64,000 bases of DNA from Flavobacterium endophyticum (lineage in GTDB: Bacteria; Bacteroidota; Bacteroidia; Flavobacteriales; Flavobacteriaceae), in assembly GCF_003634455.1 (NCBI RefSeq), contig NZ_RBLC01000003.1, positions 186,001 through 250,000 of the forward strand. The letters are read 5' to 3'. The notes under the pieces were generated by a model that saw only the letters and a list, made by a program, of their open reading frames with translations, had not been told where the DNA came from and did not search any database. Position numbers and translations under genes: made by a program. Of this stretch, positions 39,433 through 49,485 are shown piece after piece; within the stretch, counting starts at the first letter, position 1, and each line of letters opens with the position of its first letter.

Positions 39433-42400
39433 ATGAAAACAAAGTTAAATGGTCTATTAACGCTAGTCCTGGCGTTAATTATGCAGATTTCATTTGCGCA
39501 AGAAAGGACAATTTCAGGCACTGTTGCGGACGAAAGCGGGTTACCGCTCCCTGGAGTCAGTATCGCCATCAAAGGAACTACAAACGGCACGCAAACCGAT
39601 TTCGATGGCAAATTCCAAATCAAGGCCTCTCCTACTGACATCCTAGTTTTCAGTTTCATGGGGATGGCGACTCAAGAAGTTCCAGCCACCGCTACTAATT
39701 TCAACATTATTTTAAAAGACGATGCTACACAGCTTGAGACCGTTGTAGTAACCGCTCTTGGGATAAGAAGAAACCCAAAAGAGCTGAGTTATTCCACGCA
39801 GGTTGTCAAATCCGATGAGCTGAACCAAGCCAAAGCCGTAAATGCTGCAACTGCCTTGGTCGGAAAAGTTTCAGGATTGCAGATTAACACGATCAACAGC
39901 GGTGTTAATCCGCAAACAAGAGTTGTGCTTAGAGGCGCAAGATCTATCTCTGGGAATAATGAAGCTTTGATCGTAATTGACGGAGTTCCTTCCGCCTTGA
40001 ATACGTTAAGCGAGCTGAATCCGAATGATATCGAGAGCACTACTATCCTAAAAGGAGCCAATGCGGCAGCTCTTTATGGCTCCGCCGGATCAAACGGAGC
40101 TATCATGATTACTACTAAAAAAGGAAAAAATGGCAAGATGACCTTACAAGTCAACTCGACAATTACATTTGAGAAAGTACAATTTATTCCAGATAGACAG
40201 ACAAAATTCGGACAAGGATGGGCTGGAGAGCTTGATCCTGTAGAAAACACAAACTGGGGAGCACCATTAGACGGATCATTAGTACAGGTTGGTCCTGAAT
40301 TGGCTGATGGAACCATCAGAGAATTTACATATACTGCCAGAAAAAATAATATTAAAGATTTTTTCAATGTTGGTACAACAAAACAAAATGGTTTTTCTAT
40401 ATCGCAAGGCGACGAAAACAGCAACCTGTTCTTCTCGGCTCAAGATGTAAAAACGGAAGGAATTATACCTGGAGATGTTTATCATAAAAACACATTTAGA
40501 TTAAACACGAGCAAAACCTCTGGAAACTGGAATGTTGCTGGGAACGTTTCTTACTTTACAGACAAGACCGATGTTGCTGGAAACCTAACTGGAAGCGATG
40601 ACGAATCATCCTTTTTTAGCGAGCCTGACGGCGGACGAAGCGTCTATAGCCAGTTACTGCAAACTCCTATCAACATCCCATTAGAAGTTTATTCGCAAGG
40701 AGATTTACAAGATTATTTTACAAATTATGCCTATAACCCATATTGGATTTTAAAGAATTCGCGTCAAGTTTCGTATTCTGACAGGTTCCAAGGTTCTATC
40801 GACTTAGGCTACAAAGTAAACGATTGGTTCAATGTATTATACAGAGGAGGTTTAAGCTTATTGACATCCACTTTCAAAAACACCAACAATGGGCATATTT
40901 TCACCGACGGAAGCGGCCGTGAAGATTTAAACCAAGGAGTTTCTGACGGTTCAAATTATGAAAGAAGAATCAACAGCGACTTGATGTTCAATTTCGACTT
41001 TAAGCTTAACGATGACATTAGCGCAAAAATTACGCTTGGCCAAAACATCAGAGACATCAAGACAAAAGAATTGGGAATCCGAGGGGACAACTTAGTGGTT
41101 GAAGGGCTCTATAACGTATCTATGAGAACTGGAGAGTTGAGAGGAGCCGAATTCAATTCTAGGCTAAGAAGCATCGGACTTTACGGCAGTGCTGAAATTG
41201 GATTTAGAGACTATTTGTTCTTGAACGTTACGGGAAGAAACGACTGGTCTTCTGCCTTGATAAAAGAGAACAATTCTTTCTTCTACCCTAGTTATGGCGT
41301 TTCGTTCATACCAACATCTGCTTTCCCTGAATTGAAAGGAAACGTATTAACGTTCGCAAAAGTAACAGCGAGTTATACTAAAGTAGGAAATTCAACTTCT
41401 GCCTATGCCAATCAAAACACATACATCAGGTCGGTAGGATTTCCTTATGGCGACTTGACTTCTTTCAACCTGAGCAACACCGTAGCTTTGGCTAATTTAA
41501 AACCAGAGTTTACGACTTCAAAAGAATTTGACCTGAATTTAGAGTTCTTCAAAAAAAGAATATCACTTGATGCCAGCTATTATATTTCTAACTCTACAGA
41601 CCAAATCATTAATGCGGCAGCCTCTTCTTCTTCAGGAGCGACAAGAGCATTGCTGAATGCTGGAGAATTACAGACGAAAGGATTTGAATTGGATTTAGGC
41701 TTCACACCAATACAGACCGAAGATTGGAACTGGGATCTAAGAGTAAGCTATAGTGCTCCAAAGACAGAAGTAAAAAGCTTATTGCCTGGTGTTAATGAAC
41801 TTTCTTTAGGTGGATTTACTACAGCTGGAGTTTATGCTGTTGTTGGTGAAGAATATCCGATCATCAAAGGAACTGCTTATGAAAGAGACGATCAAGGAAG
41901 AGTAATCATTGACCAAGCAACGGGTAATCCTATACAGTCTTCTGCCTTGAAAAATCTAGGAAAAACAACTCCTGACTATATCGTAGGTCTTTCAACAAAC
42001 TTGAACTACAAAGGATTTAGGCTATCGGCTGTTTTTGATTACAGAACTGGTCACGTATTCTATAACGAAATTGGGCAGATGCTTGATTTTACAGGTTCAT
42101 CAGTACAAAGTGCTCAATCCGGAAGGTTACCGTTCGTATTTCCTAATTCATCCTACCAAAGCGCTCCAGGAGTGTATACGCCAAATACAAGCATTACCAC
42201 TTCAAGCGGAGGTCAGCCATTCTGGGATTCGGTATACAGCAACATTTCAGAAAACTACGTAGTAGATGCGACCGCTTTCAAATGCCGTGAGATTGCATTC
42301 AGTTATACTTTTTCTAAAAAAATGCTAGACAATTCTCCTTTTGAAGGCATCACTATCGGAGCTAATGCAAGAAACGTATTTATGATCCTGCCAAAAGCAA

Positions 42401-42516
42401 ACAGATACACAGATCCAGAGTTTGGATTCACTACCGGAAATGCTGTAGGAGTTGGAAGCGTAGATGAAGTTCCTCCGACTAGAACCTATGGTTTCAACGT
42501 TACTTTAACCTTCTAA
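39433..42516 (+). CDS. SusC/RagA-family TonB-linked outer membrane receptor
   Basis: The protein has 1027 residues. A signal peptide (MKTKLNGLLTLVLALIMQISFAQ) is followed by a CarboxypepD_reg-like domain (ISGTVADESGLPLPGVSIAI), then the plug (SGLQINTINSGVNPQTRVVL; LIVIDGVPS), and a C-terminal 22-strand barrel ending RTYGFNVTLTF. It imports a bulky substrate bound by the SusD partner, powered by TonB. The pair lacks neighbouring glycoside hydrolases or peptidases, so the substrate cannot be inferred. It is 10 bp upstream of the SusD gene. Confidence 0.96.
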   Translation: MKTKLNGLLTLVLALIMQISFAQERTISGTVADESGLPLPGVSIAIKGTTNGTQTDFDGKFQIKASPTDILVFSFMGMATQEVPATATNFNIILKDDATQLETVVVTALGIRRNPKELSYSTQVVKSDELNQAKAVNAATALVGKVSGLQINTINSGVNPQTRVVLRGARSISGNNEALIVIDGVPSALNTLSELNPNDIESTTILKGANAAALYGSAGSNGAIMITTKKGKNGKMTLQVNSTITFEKVQFIPDRQTKFGQGWAGELDPVENTNWGAPLDGSLVQVGPELADGTIREFTYTARKNNIKDFFNVGTTKQNGFSISQGDENSNLFFSAQDVKTEGIIPGDVYHKNTFRLNTSKTSGNWNVAGNVSYFTDKTDVAGNLTGSDDESSFFSEPDGGRSVYSQLLQTPINIPLEVYSQGDLQDYFTNYAYNPYWILKNSRQVSYSDRFQGSIDLGYKVNDWFNVLYRGGLSLLTSTFKNTNNGHIFTDGSGREDLNQGVSDGSNYERRINSDLMFNFDFKLNDDISAKITLGQNIRDIKTKELGIRGDNLVVEGLYNVSMRTGELRGAEFNSRLRSIGLYGSAEIGFRDYLFLNVTGRNDWSSALIKENNSFFYPSYGVSFIPTSAFPELKGNVLTFAKVTASYTKVGNSTSAYANQNTYIRSVGFPYGDLTSFNLSNTVALANLKPEFTTSKEFDLNLEFFKKRISLDASYYISNSTDQIINAAASSSSGATRALLNAGELQTKGFELDLGFTPIQTEDWNWDLRVSYSAPKTEVKSLLPGVNELSLGGFTTAGVYAVVGEEYPIIKGTAYERDDQGRVIIDQATGNPIQSSALKNLGKTTPDYIVGLSTNLNYKGFRLSAVFDYRTGHVFYNEIGQMLDFTGSSVQSAQSGRLPFVFPNSSYQSAPGVYTPNTSITTSSGGQPFWDSVYSNISENYVVDATAFKCREIAFSYTFSKKMLDNSPFEGITIGANARNVFMILPKANRYTDPEFGFTTGNAVGVGSVDEVPPTRTYGFNVTLTF

Positions 42517-42526
42517 TTCAAGAAAA

Positions 42527-44002
42527 ATGAAAAATATATTCAAAAAAAGCGCATTATTAATTGCTCCTTTTTTCTTGCTGTTTTCCTGCAGCGACTATCT
42601 AGATATTAATGAAGATCCAAATAATCCGACAAACGTTAAACCTGAATTGCTGTTGGCCAGTTCGCAAAATTCAGGAGCCCAAAGGCTAAATGTCAGGATG
42701 AACCAAGTTGGGAATTTCATGGTATACAACTGGTCTAATAACATCGAAGAATTTATTGCCTATCAAGATGAAATGCAATATATCGTCAACAGTACTTTCT
42801 ATAATGATGTTTGGGACAATCTATATTTGACGATTTCCAATTTCAACCAAATTGACCAGACTACCTTAGAAGGCTATGACAATTACAGAGGAATTGCTAA
42901 GATAATGAAGGCTTTCTATTTTCAATATCTTGTAGATTTATACGGAGATATCCCTTACACAGAGGCATTACAAAGAGATAAAGAATTGACTCCTGTATAT
43001 GACGATGCAGAATTTGTATATGATGACTTAATCGTGCAGTTAGATGCAGCTATCGACTTGATCAAAAATGCTCCTTCAGATGCTTTAAGTCCCGAAGACA
43101 ATGACATTATGCTTCATGGCGATATGGACGAATGGGTAAAATTTGCCAATACTATAAAAATGAGAATCCTTATCCGTCAATCTGGAATGCCTTCTAAACA
43201 AGCTTATATTGCAGATAAATTCCAAGACATCATAGAAGAAGGAAGCGGGTTCATAACTGAAAATGTGACAAGCAATCCTGGGTATATAACCAGTACAGGA
43301 AAGATGAATCCGTTTTTTGAAACGTACGGAACAACATTATCAGGAAGTCCAACCAGTGACAACCGATCTTTAAAAGGAACGAAATACACTATCGATTATC
43401 TTTCTAACACAAACGATACCCGATTGGAAAAAATCTATGCTCCAATTCCTGGCGGAGGTTTTGCAGGAATAAACCAAGGCGCTCCAGATGAACAAGGAAC
43501 AGTGGTTGTCCCTTTCTCAGGATTAGGAAACGGCGTATTAAAGAACTTCACTCAAGATGCTTATATCTTAACTGCTGCAGAAAGCTATTTGCTGCAAGCG
43601 GAAGCTGTCGTAAAAGGATATATGCCAGGAACTGCGCAGACATTGTATGAGTCAGGAATTCAAGCTTCTTATGAGACTTTAGGATTGACAGCAGCCCAAG
43701 CAACAACTTATTATTCTCAATCTACCAATCTTATCGGATGGACAGCTTCTGCTGGAAATGAATTGGAGGCTATTGGAACTCAAAAATGGATTGCCTTAAA
43801 CAGCATAAACGGAATCGAATCTTGGATTGAATACACGAGAACCGGCTTCCCTTCTGGAATTCCTTTATCATTGATTGCCAGCAGGCCGCAACGCCCTATC
43901 CGATTAATGTATCCTAATTCAGAATATGTAGCAAATTCTGCAAATGTTCCAAACCAGACTACTGACGATGCTTTTACATCTCCTATTTTTTGGGATAACT
44001 AA
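42527..44002 (+). CDS. SusD/RagB-family surface lipoprotein
   Basis: The protein has 491 residues. A lipoprotein signal (FFLLFSCSDYLDINEDPNNP) gives an acylated Cys followed by acidic residues, typical of surface export in Flavobacteriia. The helical TPR-rich SusD body shows YLVDLYGDIPYTEALQ and AESYLLQAEAVVKGYMPGTA. It would act as the lid of the SusC channel. It is translated 10 bp after SusC. Confidence 0.95.
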   Translation: MKNIFKKSALLIAPFFLLFSCSDYLDINEDPNNPTNVKPELLLASSQNSGAQRLNVRMNQVGNFMVYNWSNNIEEFIAYQDEMQYIVNSTFYNDVWDNLYLTISNFNQIDQTTLEGYDNYRGIAKIMKAFYFQYLVDLYGDIPYTEALQRDKELTPVYDDAEFVYDDLIVQLDAAIDLIKNAPSDALSPEDNDIMLHGDMDEWVKFANTIKMRILIRQSGMPSKQAYIADKFQDIIEEGSGFITENVTSNPGYITSTGKMNPFFETYGTTLSGSPTSDNRSLKGTKYTIDYLSNTNDTRLEKIYAPIPGGGFAGINQGAPDEQGTVVVPFSGLGNGVLKNFTQDAYILTAAESYLLQAEAVVKGYMPGTAQTLYESGIQASYETLGLTAAQATTYYSQSTNLIGWTASAGNELEAIGTQKWIALNSINGIESWIEYTRTGFPSGIPLSLIASRPQRPIRLMYPNSEYVANSANVPNQTTDDAFTSPIFWDN

Positions 44003-44008
44003 TAAAAT

Positions 44009-44950
44009 ATGACTATGAAAAACTTTAAATTCAAAATAGTGATTGTTGCCATTATAGTAGCAACACTCTCCTCCTGCCTCGTAGATGATGATGTAACAGA
44101 TTTTGGTAACGGAGTAAACATTATCGATTTTCCATCTAGCACTATTGACGGTACGTTTGATATCGGCATGGAAGAAGCCGAATTCGAGGTTCCGGCTAGA
44201 TTGGTTGGCGGCAATGGCTCGGCAGCTCCTTCTGATGTGGCAGTTACCTATGAAATTGATCCTGCAAAGACAACTGCTGTAGAAGGCACGAACTTTGTGA
44301 TTCTAAACAATGGAACTTTCACTTTTCCAGCTGGCGAAACGGAAACTACATTCCCGATCAAGATACTTTCTTCATCTTTAGATCCTGATCTGCCAGTTCC
44401 TTTGACAATAGCGTTAAAACTAACAACAGCAACTGGAAACTTTCCTGTTGGAGTTTCCACAAAAGAATCTACTGGAACGATTATAATCAACCTAAAACCA
44501 TTATGTCCGATTACAGACGATTTGTCTGGAACGCATTCTTATACGCAAACAGCAATGCAAGTAGGTGATGGCGAAGGAACTAGTACTGGCAATGCAATTT
44601 CTGGCACAATCAGCGGTACCGTGACATGGACTGAAGCGGCTCCAGGTGCAGGTCAAGAAGCTGGGCGAGTAGGAAAATACAGTCTTGATGATGCTTCGTT
44701 CGGTCTTTATGAGCAAGTGTATGAAGACGATCCTGCAGTTGGACCAGATGGCGCTTTCTTTACATGGGTATGTCGTGAATTCCTTTTTAGCGGATCCGAC
44801 CAATATGCAGATACCTTTACTTACAACATCATCAGCGTTACGGGACCTGTCATGGTATTCACATGGAGAAATACATGGGGAGATGGCGGAACAGTTACGC
44901 TAACCCGAGAAGGCAATGTAGACTGGCCTGAGGTTTTCCAAACAAATTAG
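44009..44950 (+). CDS. SusCD-linked lipoprotein of unknown function
   Basis: The protein has 313 residues if ATG at 44009 is used; a second ATG lies two codons on. The lipobox is ATLSSC, followed by an acidic stretch (LVDDDVTDFG). The middle contains a Calx-beta-like segment (VTYEIDPAKTTAVEGTNFVI; FPAGETETTFPIKILSS), and the C-terminal half has a domain beginning CPITDDLSGTHSYTQ that I do not recognise. It lies 6 bp after SusD and ends with a terminator, so it is the third member of a three-gene operon. It is probably a surface substrate-binding accessory protein. Confidence 0.75.
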   Translation: MTMKNFKFKIVIVAIIVATLSSCLVDDDVTDFGNGVNIIDFPSSTIDGTFDIGMEEAEFEVPARLVGGNGSAAPSDVAVTYEIDPAKTTAVEGTNFVILNNGTFTFPAGETETTFPIKILSSSLDPDLPVPLTIALKLTTATGNFPVGVSTKESTGTIIINLKPLCPITDDLSGTHSYTQTAMQVGDGEGTSTGNAISGTISGTVTWTEAAPGAGQEAGRVGKYSLDDASFGLYEQVYEDDPAVGPDGAFFTWVCREFLFSGSDQYADTFTYNIISVTGPVMVFTWRNTWGDGGTVTLTREGNVDWPEVFQTN

Positions 44951-44970
44951 TTTTTACTTTTAAATAACAG

Positions 44971-45002
44971 AAAGCTGGCGGTTAAATCTGCCAGCTTTTT
45001 TA
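44971..45002 (+). terminator. terminator of the SusCD operon
   Basis: The stem AAAGCTGGC / GCCAGCTTT is followed by T residues, 20 bp past the stop at 44950. Confidence 0.85.
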
Positions 45003-45027
45003 TTTTTATTTCTTTATAACTTTACGC

Positions 45028-45035
45028 TATCTTTG
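45028..45035 (+). promoter_or_regulatory. -7 element of rlmB, only 4 bp before the ATG
   Basis: TATCTTTG is an exact TAnnTTTG match. The start codon at 45040 would coincide with the predicted transcript start, so a leaderless mRNA is possible. Confidence 0.45.
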
Positions 45036-45039
45036 CCCC

Positions 45040-45774
45040 ATGGAAAAAGAACACCAAATTTTCGGAATCAGGGCAATTATTGAAGCCATTCAGGCAGGAA
45101 AAGAGATTGATAAAGTATTCATCCAAAAAGATGCGCAAGGCGAATTGATGAAAGACCTGATGAAGGTCATGAAACGCGCCAGCGTAAATTTCTCCTACGT
45201 TCCTGTAGAAAAATTGAACAAGCTGACACCAAGCAATCACCAAGGCGCTGTTGCCACGATTGCTCCGATTTCTTTCCATAATCTTGAAACTTTGATCGAA
45301 GAAGTTGCAGAAAGCGGCAAGACTCCCCTATTTCTTATCCTAGACCAAATATCCGATGCCCGTAATTTCGGAGCTATAATTAGGACAGCAGAATGTACTG
45401 GCGTAAACGGAATCATCGTTCAAAAACAAGGCTCTGCTCCTGTAAACGGCGATACCGTAAAAACATCTGCCGGAGCTGTTTTTAATGTGCCTATCTGCAA
45501 AGTAGAACATATCAAAGATGCTATCTTCCACCTTCAAGGATCAGGAATAAAAACCATTGCGGCTACCGAAAAAACAGACCAGAATATTTACGACCTTGAA
45601 TTAAACGAGCCGATAGCAATTATCATGGGTTCTGAAGACCGAGGCGTTAATCCATCTGTTTTAAAGATTGTAGATGAAAAAGCAAAGCTTCCAATGTTTG
45701 GTACGATTGCTTCGCTAAATGTGTCTGTAGCTTGCGGTGCTTTTCTTTATGAAGCTGTAAGGCAAAGAAGCTAA
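45040..45774 (+). CDS. rlmB: 23S rRNA (guanosine-2'-O)-methyltransferase RlmB family (SpoU)
   Basis: The protein has 244 residues. It methylates a G in the 23S P loop (G2251 in E. coli). The N-terminal substrate-binding part has MEKEHQIFGIRAIIEAIQAG, and the SPOUT catalytic domain has ILDQISDARNFGAIIRTAEC (motif 1), IIMGSEDRGVNPSVLKIVDE (motif 2) and GTIASLNVSVACGAFLYEAV (motif 3). All three motifs are intact. It ends 6 bp before the convergent rhomboid gene. Confidence 0.93.
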   Translation: MEKEHQIFGIRAIIEAIQAGKEIDKVFIQKDAQGELMKDLMKVMKRASVNFSYVPVEKLNKLTPSNHQGAVATIAPISFHNLETLIEEVAESGKTPLFLILDQISDARNFGAIIRTAECTGVNGIIVQKQGSAPVNGDTVKTSAGAVFNVPICKVEHIKDAIFHLQGSGIKTIAATEKTDQNIYDLELNEPIAIIMGSEDRGVNPSVLKIVDEKAKLPMFGTIASLNVSVACGAFLYEAVRQRS

Positions 45775-45780
45775 AAGCAA

Positions 45781-46575
45781 TCAATCTTCCTTCTTTTCGA
45801 TAATGCCATCATGACTATCTTCTGGATTGGCAGGAACGACGTTATAGAATACATTAAAATTTGATCTGAAAAATTCCTCATTCCTAATTTCAATATCTTC
45901 TTCTGGTTTAGGAAGATTCCGGAAATTACCGTTTTCATCAAAATGCCTCATAAATAAATCCTCCTCGGGATTAAAATCGGGTTTTTCCCAGTCATAAACA
46001 ATAGGCTTTTGGTATTCGGGAGTCTTTATGACTAAAGAAAAAATATAGCCTGTAATAAGTCCTGCTAAATGACCTTCCCATGAAATTCCCTGCTGTACGC
46101 CTGGAAAAATATACCATATCATTCCTCCGTACAATAAAATGATGGTCAGCGACAAAGCAACCAGTCTGTAATATTTTGTCTGGATACCTTTAAAAAAGAT
46201 AAAACTCACTAAGACATAAATCAAGCCGCTGGCACCAATATGATAGGATTCTCTTCCGATAACCCATGTCAAAAAGCCGGAAAGTAATATGCCATACCCT
46301 ATCACTTTCAACGCCTGATTTCGATAAAAGAAACGAAGCGCCGCCACCAAAAGAAATAACGGAATAGAGTTATTATAAAGATGCTCGATATCCCCATGAA
46401 GAAATGGACTGAACAAGATGCCTCTCAATCCCGTAAAAGTTCTAGGATAAATTCCAAATTCCGTGAGGTTAAGCTTAAAGCGTATTTCTGCCCAAAAAAT
46501 AATCCACAAAAAGACTACGAAAAATAATGGCCATGCCAAAACTGAGGGGGAGAATTTTAGATTTTTGTCGTCCAT
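45781..46575 (-). CDS. rhomboid-family intramembrane serine protease
   Basis: The ATG at 46575 gives MDDKNLKFSPSVLAWPLFFV and 264 residues; the longer frame begins at TTG (46602) without support. There are six hydrophobic helices, the HG-containing loop LFSPFLHGDIEHLYNN, the catalytic Ser in IGASGLIYVLVSF and the His in WEGHLAGLITGYIFS. A hydrophilic tail of about 70 residues follows. Substrates are unknown. Confidence 0.9.
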   Translation of the reverse strand: MDDKNLKFSPSVLAWPLFFVVFLWIIFWAEIRFKLNLTEFGIYPRTFTGLRGILFSPFLHGDIEHLYNNSIPLFLLVAALRFFYRNQALKVIGYGILLSGFLTWVIGRESYHIGASGLIYVLVSFIFFKGIQTKYYRLVALSLTIILLYGGMIWYIFPGVQQGISWEGHLAGLITGYIFSLVIKTPEYQKPIVYDWEKPDFNPEEDLFMRHFDENGNFRNLPKPEEDIEIRNEEFFRSNFNVFYNVVPANPEDSHDGIIEKKED

Positions 46576-46781
46576 TGCTTTTGTAAGATTATTATTCTTC
46601 AAAAAACAGTCAAAAATTTATCCACTTTTTTTTGGGTGCTATTTTGTCAGCATCACAGAAAAAAAATCACTCATTGCAAAAGCAAAAAACGATATAAACC
46701 TAAATTGGTTTATTTAAATTTTCACAAAAGTTTGTGCGCTTCAATCTCAAAAAAACTTGTACAATTCTGTAATTTTACAAA

Positions 46782-48059
46782 ATGGAAGCACCATTAGCAG
46801 AACGAATTCGTCCACAACAACTCGAAGATTACCTCGGCCAGCCGCAATTGGTAGGTCCGAACGGGTCATTGACACAGCAAATCGCAAAAGGAATCATTCC
46901 TTCATTAATTTTCTGGGGACCACCTGGTACCGGAAAAACGACTTTGGCTCAAATTATCGCGCAAGAATCAAAACGTCCGTTTTATATCTTGAGCGCGATC
47001 AATTCTGGCGTAAAAGACGTGCGTGATGTTATTGACAAAGCCAAACAGAGCGGCGGATTATTTACTGCTAAAAACCCTATCCTCTTTATTGACGAGATAC
47101 ATCGCTTTAGCAAATCACAGCAAGATTCACTTTTAGCAGCTGTAGAAAAAGGCTGGGTGACATTAATCGGCGCGACTACAGAAAACCCTAGTTTTGAAGT
47201 AATTCCCGCCTTACTGTCGCGTTGTCAGGTCTACATATTAAATGCTTTCTCAAAATCAGACCTCGAAGCCTTGCTCGAAAGAGCCATGAGGACAGATGTT
47301 TTTTTAAAAGAAAAGAATATCGAACTGAAAGAAACTGAAGCTTTACTAAGACTTTCAGGTGGAGACGGCCGTAAACTGCTGAATATTTTCGACCTTGTGG
47401 TGAATGCTTCAAACGACGAAAAGATTGTAATCACCAATGATTCTGTCCTAAAACTCGTGCAGCAAAACACTGTATTGTATGACAAAACTGGCGAGCAGCA
47501 TTATGATATCATCTCTGCTTTTATAAAATCCATACGCGGCAGCGATCCGAACGGAGCGGTATATTGGCTGGCGCGAATGATTGAAGGAGGCGAAGACGTC
47601 AAATTTATCGCAAGACGTATGCTGATTCTTTCCAGTGAAGACATTGGCAATGCCAACCCAACTGCCTTCATCATGGCTAATAATACGTTTCAGGCCGTGT
47701 CCACGATAGGCTATCCAGAGAGCAGGATAATCTTGAGTCAATGTGCCGTGTATCTGGCAACTTCTCCTAAAAGTAATTCCTCTTATATGGCAATCGGAAA
47801 AGCACAGCAGATTGTAAAACAGACTGGAGACTTGCCCATTCCGATCCATTTGAGAAATGCGCCGACAAAACTGATGAAAGAGTTAGGTTATGGGGAAGAT
47901 TATAAATATGCCCATGACTATCAAAACAACTTTGCAGAACAAGAGTTCTTGCCGGATGAAATAAAAAATACCCCTATCTATATTCCAGGAAATAATTCCA
48001 GGGAAAATTCGACAAGGGAATTTTTAAAAAATCGTTGGAAAGACAAATACGGATATTAG
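46782..48059 (+). CDS. rarA: replication-associated recombination protein A (RarA/MgsA), AAA+ ATPase
   Basis: The protein has 425 residues. It acts at stalled replication forks. It shows PLAERIRPQQLEDYLGQPQL, Walker A GPPGTGKTTLAQ, Walker B FIDEIHRFSKSQQDSLL, sensor 1 LIGATTENPSFEV and the arginine finger LLSRCQVY. The C-terminal tetramerisation domain has KSIRGSDPNGAVYWLARMIE and the end GYGEDYKYAHDYQNNFAEQE. It converges on the next gene with a 1-bp gap. Confidence 0.96.
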   Translation: MEAPLAERIRPQQLEDYLGQPQLVGPNGSLTQQIAKGIIPSLIFWGPPGTGKTTLAQIIAQESKRPFYILSAINSGVKDVRDVIDKAKQSGGLFTAKNPILFIDEIHRFSKSQQDSLLAAVEKGWVTLIGATTENPSFEVIPALLSRCQVYILNAFSKSDLEALLERAMRTDVFLKEKNIELKETEALLRLSGGDGRKLLNIFDLVVNASNDEKIVITNDSVLKLVQQNTVLYDKTGEQHYDIISAFIKSIRGSDPNGAVYWLARMIEGGEDVKFIARRMLILSSEDIGNANPTAFIMANNTFQAVSTIGYPESRIILSQCAVYLATSPKSNSSYMAIGKAQQIVKQTGDLPIPIHLRNAPTKLMKELGYGEDYKYAHDYQNNFAEQEFLPDEIKNTPIYIPGNNSRENSTREFLKNRWKDKYGY

Positions 48060-48060
48060 C

Positions 48061-48777
48061 CTAGAATTTAATCAGCAGTTTTTCTGAAACCAGCTTTTCG
48101 TCTTTATAGTATTCTAAAATCCATTCTCCATTCTTTTTTATTACTGCACCATTAATCGTTTCGGATTGTGCCGTAAAATAATCTGGTTGTGAAGTCTTGA
48201 ATATTTTAAGCACTACTTTCGGCGTTTTATCAATAAGCTGATACCCATTCGGGATTGGCTGAGCGAAAAGCATATCAGCTGCATCTTCAGGAGCTGCTGA
48301 AGATTTAGGAGCTGTGCTCGTAGAGGCTGTGTTAGTTGCAATAGCTGGTCCTTTATACTTATAGCCGTAATTGTAAAGCTGCCCAAACGCTTTTTCTAAA
48401 GCTTCAGGATAGGCAACTTCATATTCTTTTACTGTACTTTTACCTGCCTCTGTTTTATAAACCACCTTGTTATTGCAGTCCTTAAACACGATTACAAGTT
48501 TTGTAGCCAACAAGGAATTTTCTTTTTCTACATCAACAAACAACTTGTTGCATCTATCGCCACCAGCTTCTTGAGGCAGGTTTTCATTTTCATAAAAAGC
48601 AAGGAATCCTATTTTTGTAAGGTTGAATTTGGTAATCGTATTAAGTCTAAATTTATTATCTCCTTGCAAAAAATCATAACGCACAGGAACGATGACATAT
48701 TTATAGTCATTTAGCACTTTTTGTGCTGAAGCTGCAAGGGAAATAAATAACGATAAAATCAGGATGTATTTTTTCAT
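48061..48777 (-). CDS. conserved secreted protein of unknown function
   Basis: The protein has 238 residues. A signal peptide (MKKYILILSLFISLAASAQ) is followed by a domain with VLNDYKYVIVPVRYDFLQGD, an Ala/Ser/Thr-rich linker near residue 148 (IATNTASTSTAPKSSAAPED), and a C-terminal part predicted beta-rich (KTPKVVLKIFKTSQPDYFTA). I recognise it only as a type common in Flavobacteriia. It lies 20 bp after the nucleotidase gene and may be the last gene of the ABC operon. Confidence 0.6.
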   Translation of the reverse strand: MKKYILILSLFISLAASAQKVLNDYKYVIVPVRYDFLQGDNKFRLNTITKFNLTKIGFLAFYENENLPQEAGGDRCNKLFVDVEKENSLLATKLVIVFKDCNNKVVYKTEAGKSTVKEYEVAYPEALEKAFGQLYNYGYKYKGPAIATNTASTSTAPKSSAAPEDAADMLFAQPIPNGYQLIDKTPKVVLKIFKTSQPDYFTAQSETINGAVIKKNGEWILEYYKDEKLVSEKLLIKF

Positions 48778-48797
48778 ATTGAGTAACTCTTAAGTGT

Positions 48798-49484
48798 TTA
48801 AAGATATTTTTTTAAAGCCAGTAAATGATTTACCTGCTTGATATTTGGATGTGTTTCTAAATTATGTTCATTAAAAAAGATGACATCGAGTCCTACATTC
48901 AATGCGCCTTCGATATCGGCTTCTAGATTATCGCCAATCATAATGCTTGTTTCTTTGGAACATTTTGCCAGATCTAAAGCATAATTAAATATTTGAGGAT
49001 GGGGCTTCTTCACCCCAGCATTTTCAGAATTCGTAATCGTTTCAAAATAATGCACTATGTTAGAATTGACCAGTTTATTATTCTGAATCTGGTGGAATCC
49101 ATTTGTAATGATATGCAGTCGGTATTTTGGCTTCAAATACTCCAAAAGCTCAATCGTTCCATCATAAAGATGGTTGAATTGTGGAAGATAGTGAATGTAT
49201 TCTTCCGCAAGCAGATGAATCATGGCATCATCAATCTCAAATTCCAATTCAGTAAAAGCATCTTTCAGCCTGCCATAACGCAATTGCTCTTGCGTGACTT
49301 CATCATTTTGATACAGCTTCCAATATTTGGTATTTATAGGCACATATCGCGTCACAAAATCCTGAACATTTACGCCTATTTTATGCTTTTCAAGAACCGT
49401 TTCAAATGCCAGTGCCGAGTTCTTTTCAAAATCCCACAACGTGTGGTCTAAATCAAAGAAAATATCTAAAATCTTCGTTTCCAA
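48798..49484 (-). CDS. YjjG-family noncanonical pyrimidine nucleotidase (HAD superfamily)
   Basis: The protein has 228 residues. Catalytic Asp pair in DIFFDLDHTLWDFEKNS, motif II Thr in LHIITNGFHQIQ, motif III Lys in NAGVKKPHPQIF, motif IV in SIMIGDNLEADIEGALN. The YjjG group dephosphorylates unusual nucleoside monophosphates, a housecleaning role. It lies 1 bp after the upstream small protein gene. Confidence 0.88.
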   Translation of the reverse strand: METKILDIFFDLDHTLWDFEKNSALAFETVLEKHKIGVNVQDFVTRYVPINTKYWKLYQNDEVTQEQLRYGRLKDAFTELEFEIDDAMIHLLAEEYIHYLPQFNHLYDGTIELLEYLKPKYRLHIITNGFHQIQNNKLVNSNIVHYFETITNSENAGVKKPHPQIFNYALDLAKCSKETSIMIGDNLEADIEGALNVGLDVIFFNEHNLETHPNIKQVNHLLALKKYL

Positions 49485-49485
49485 T

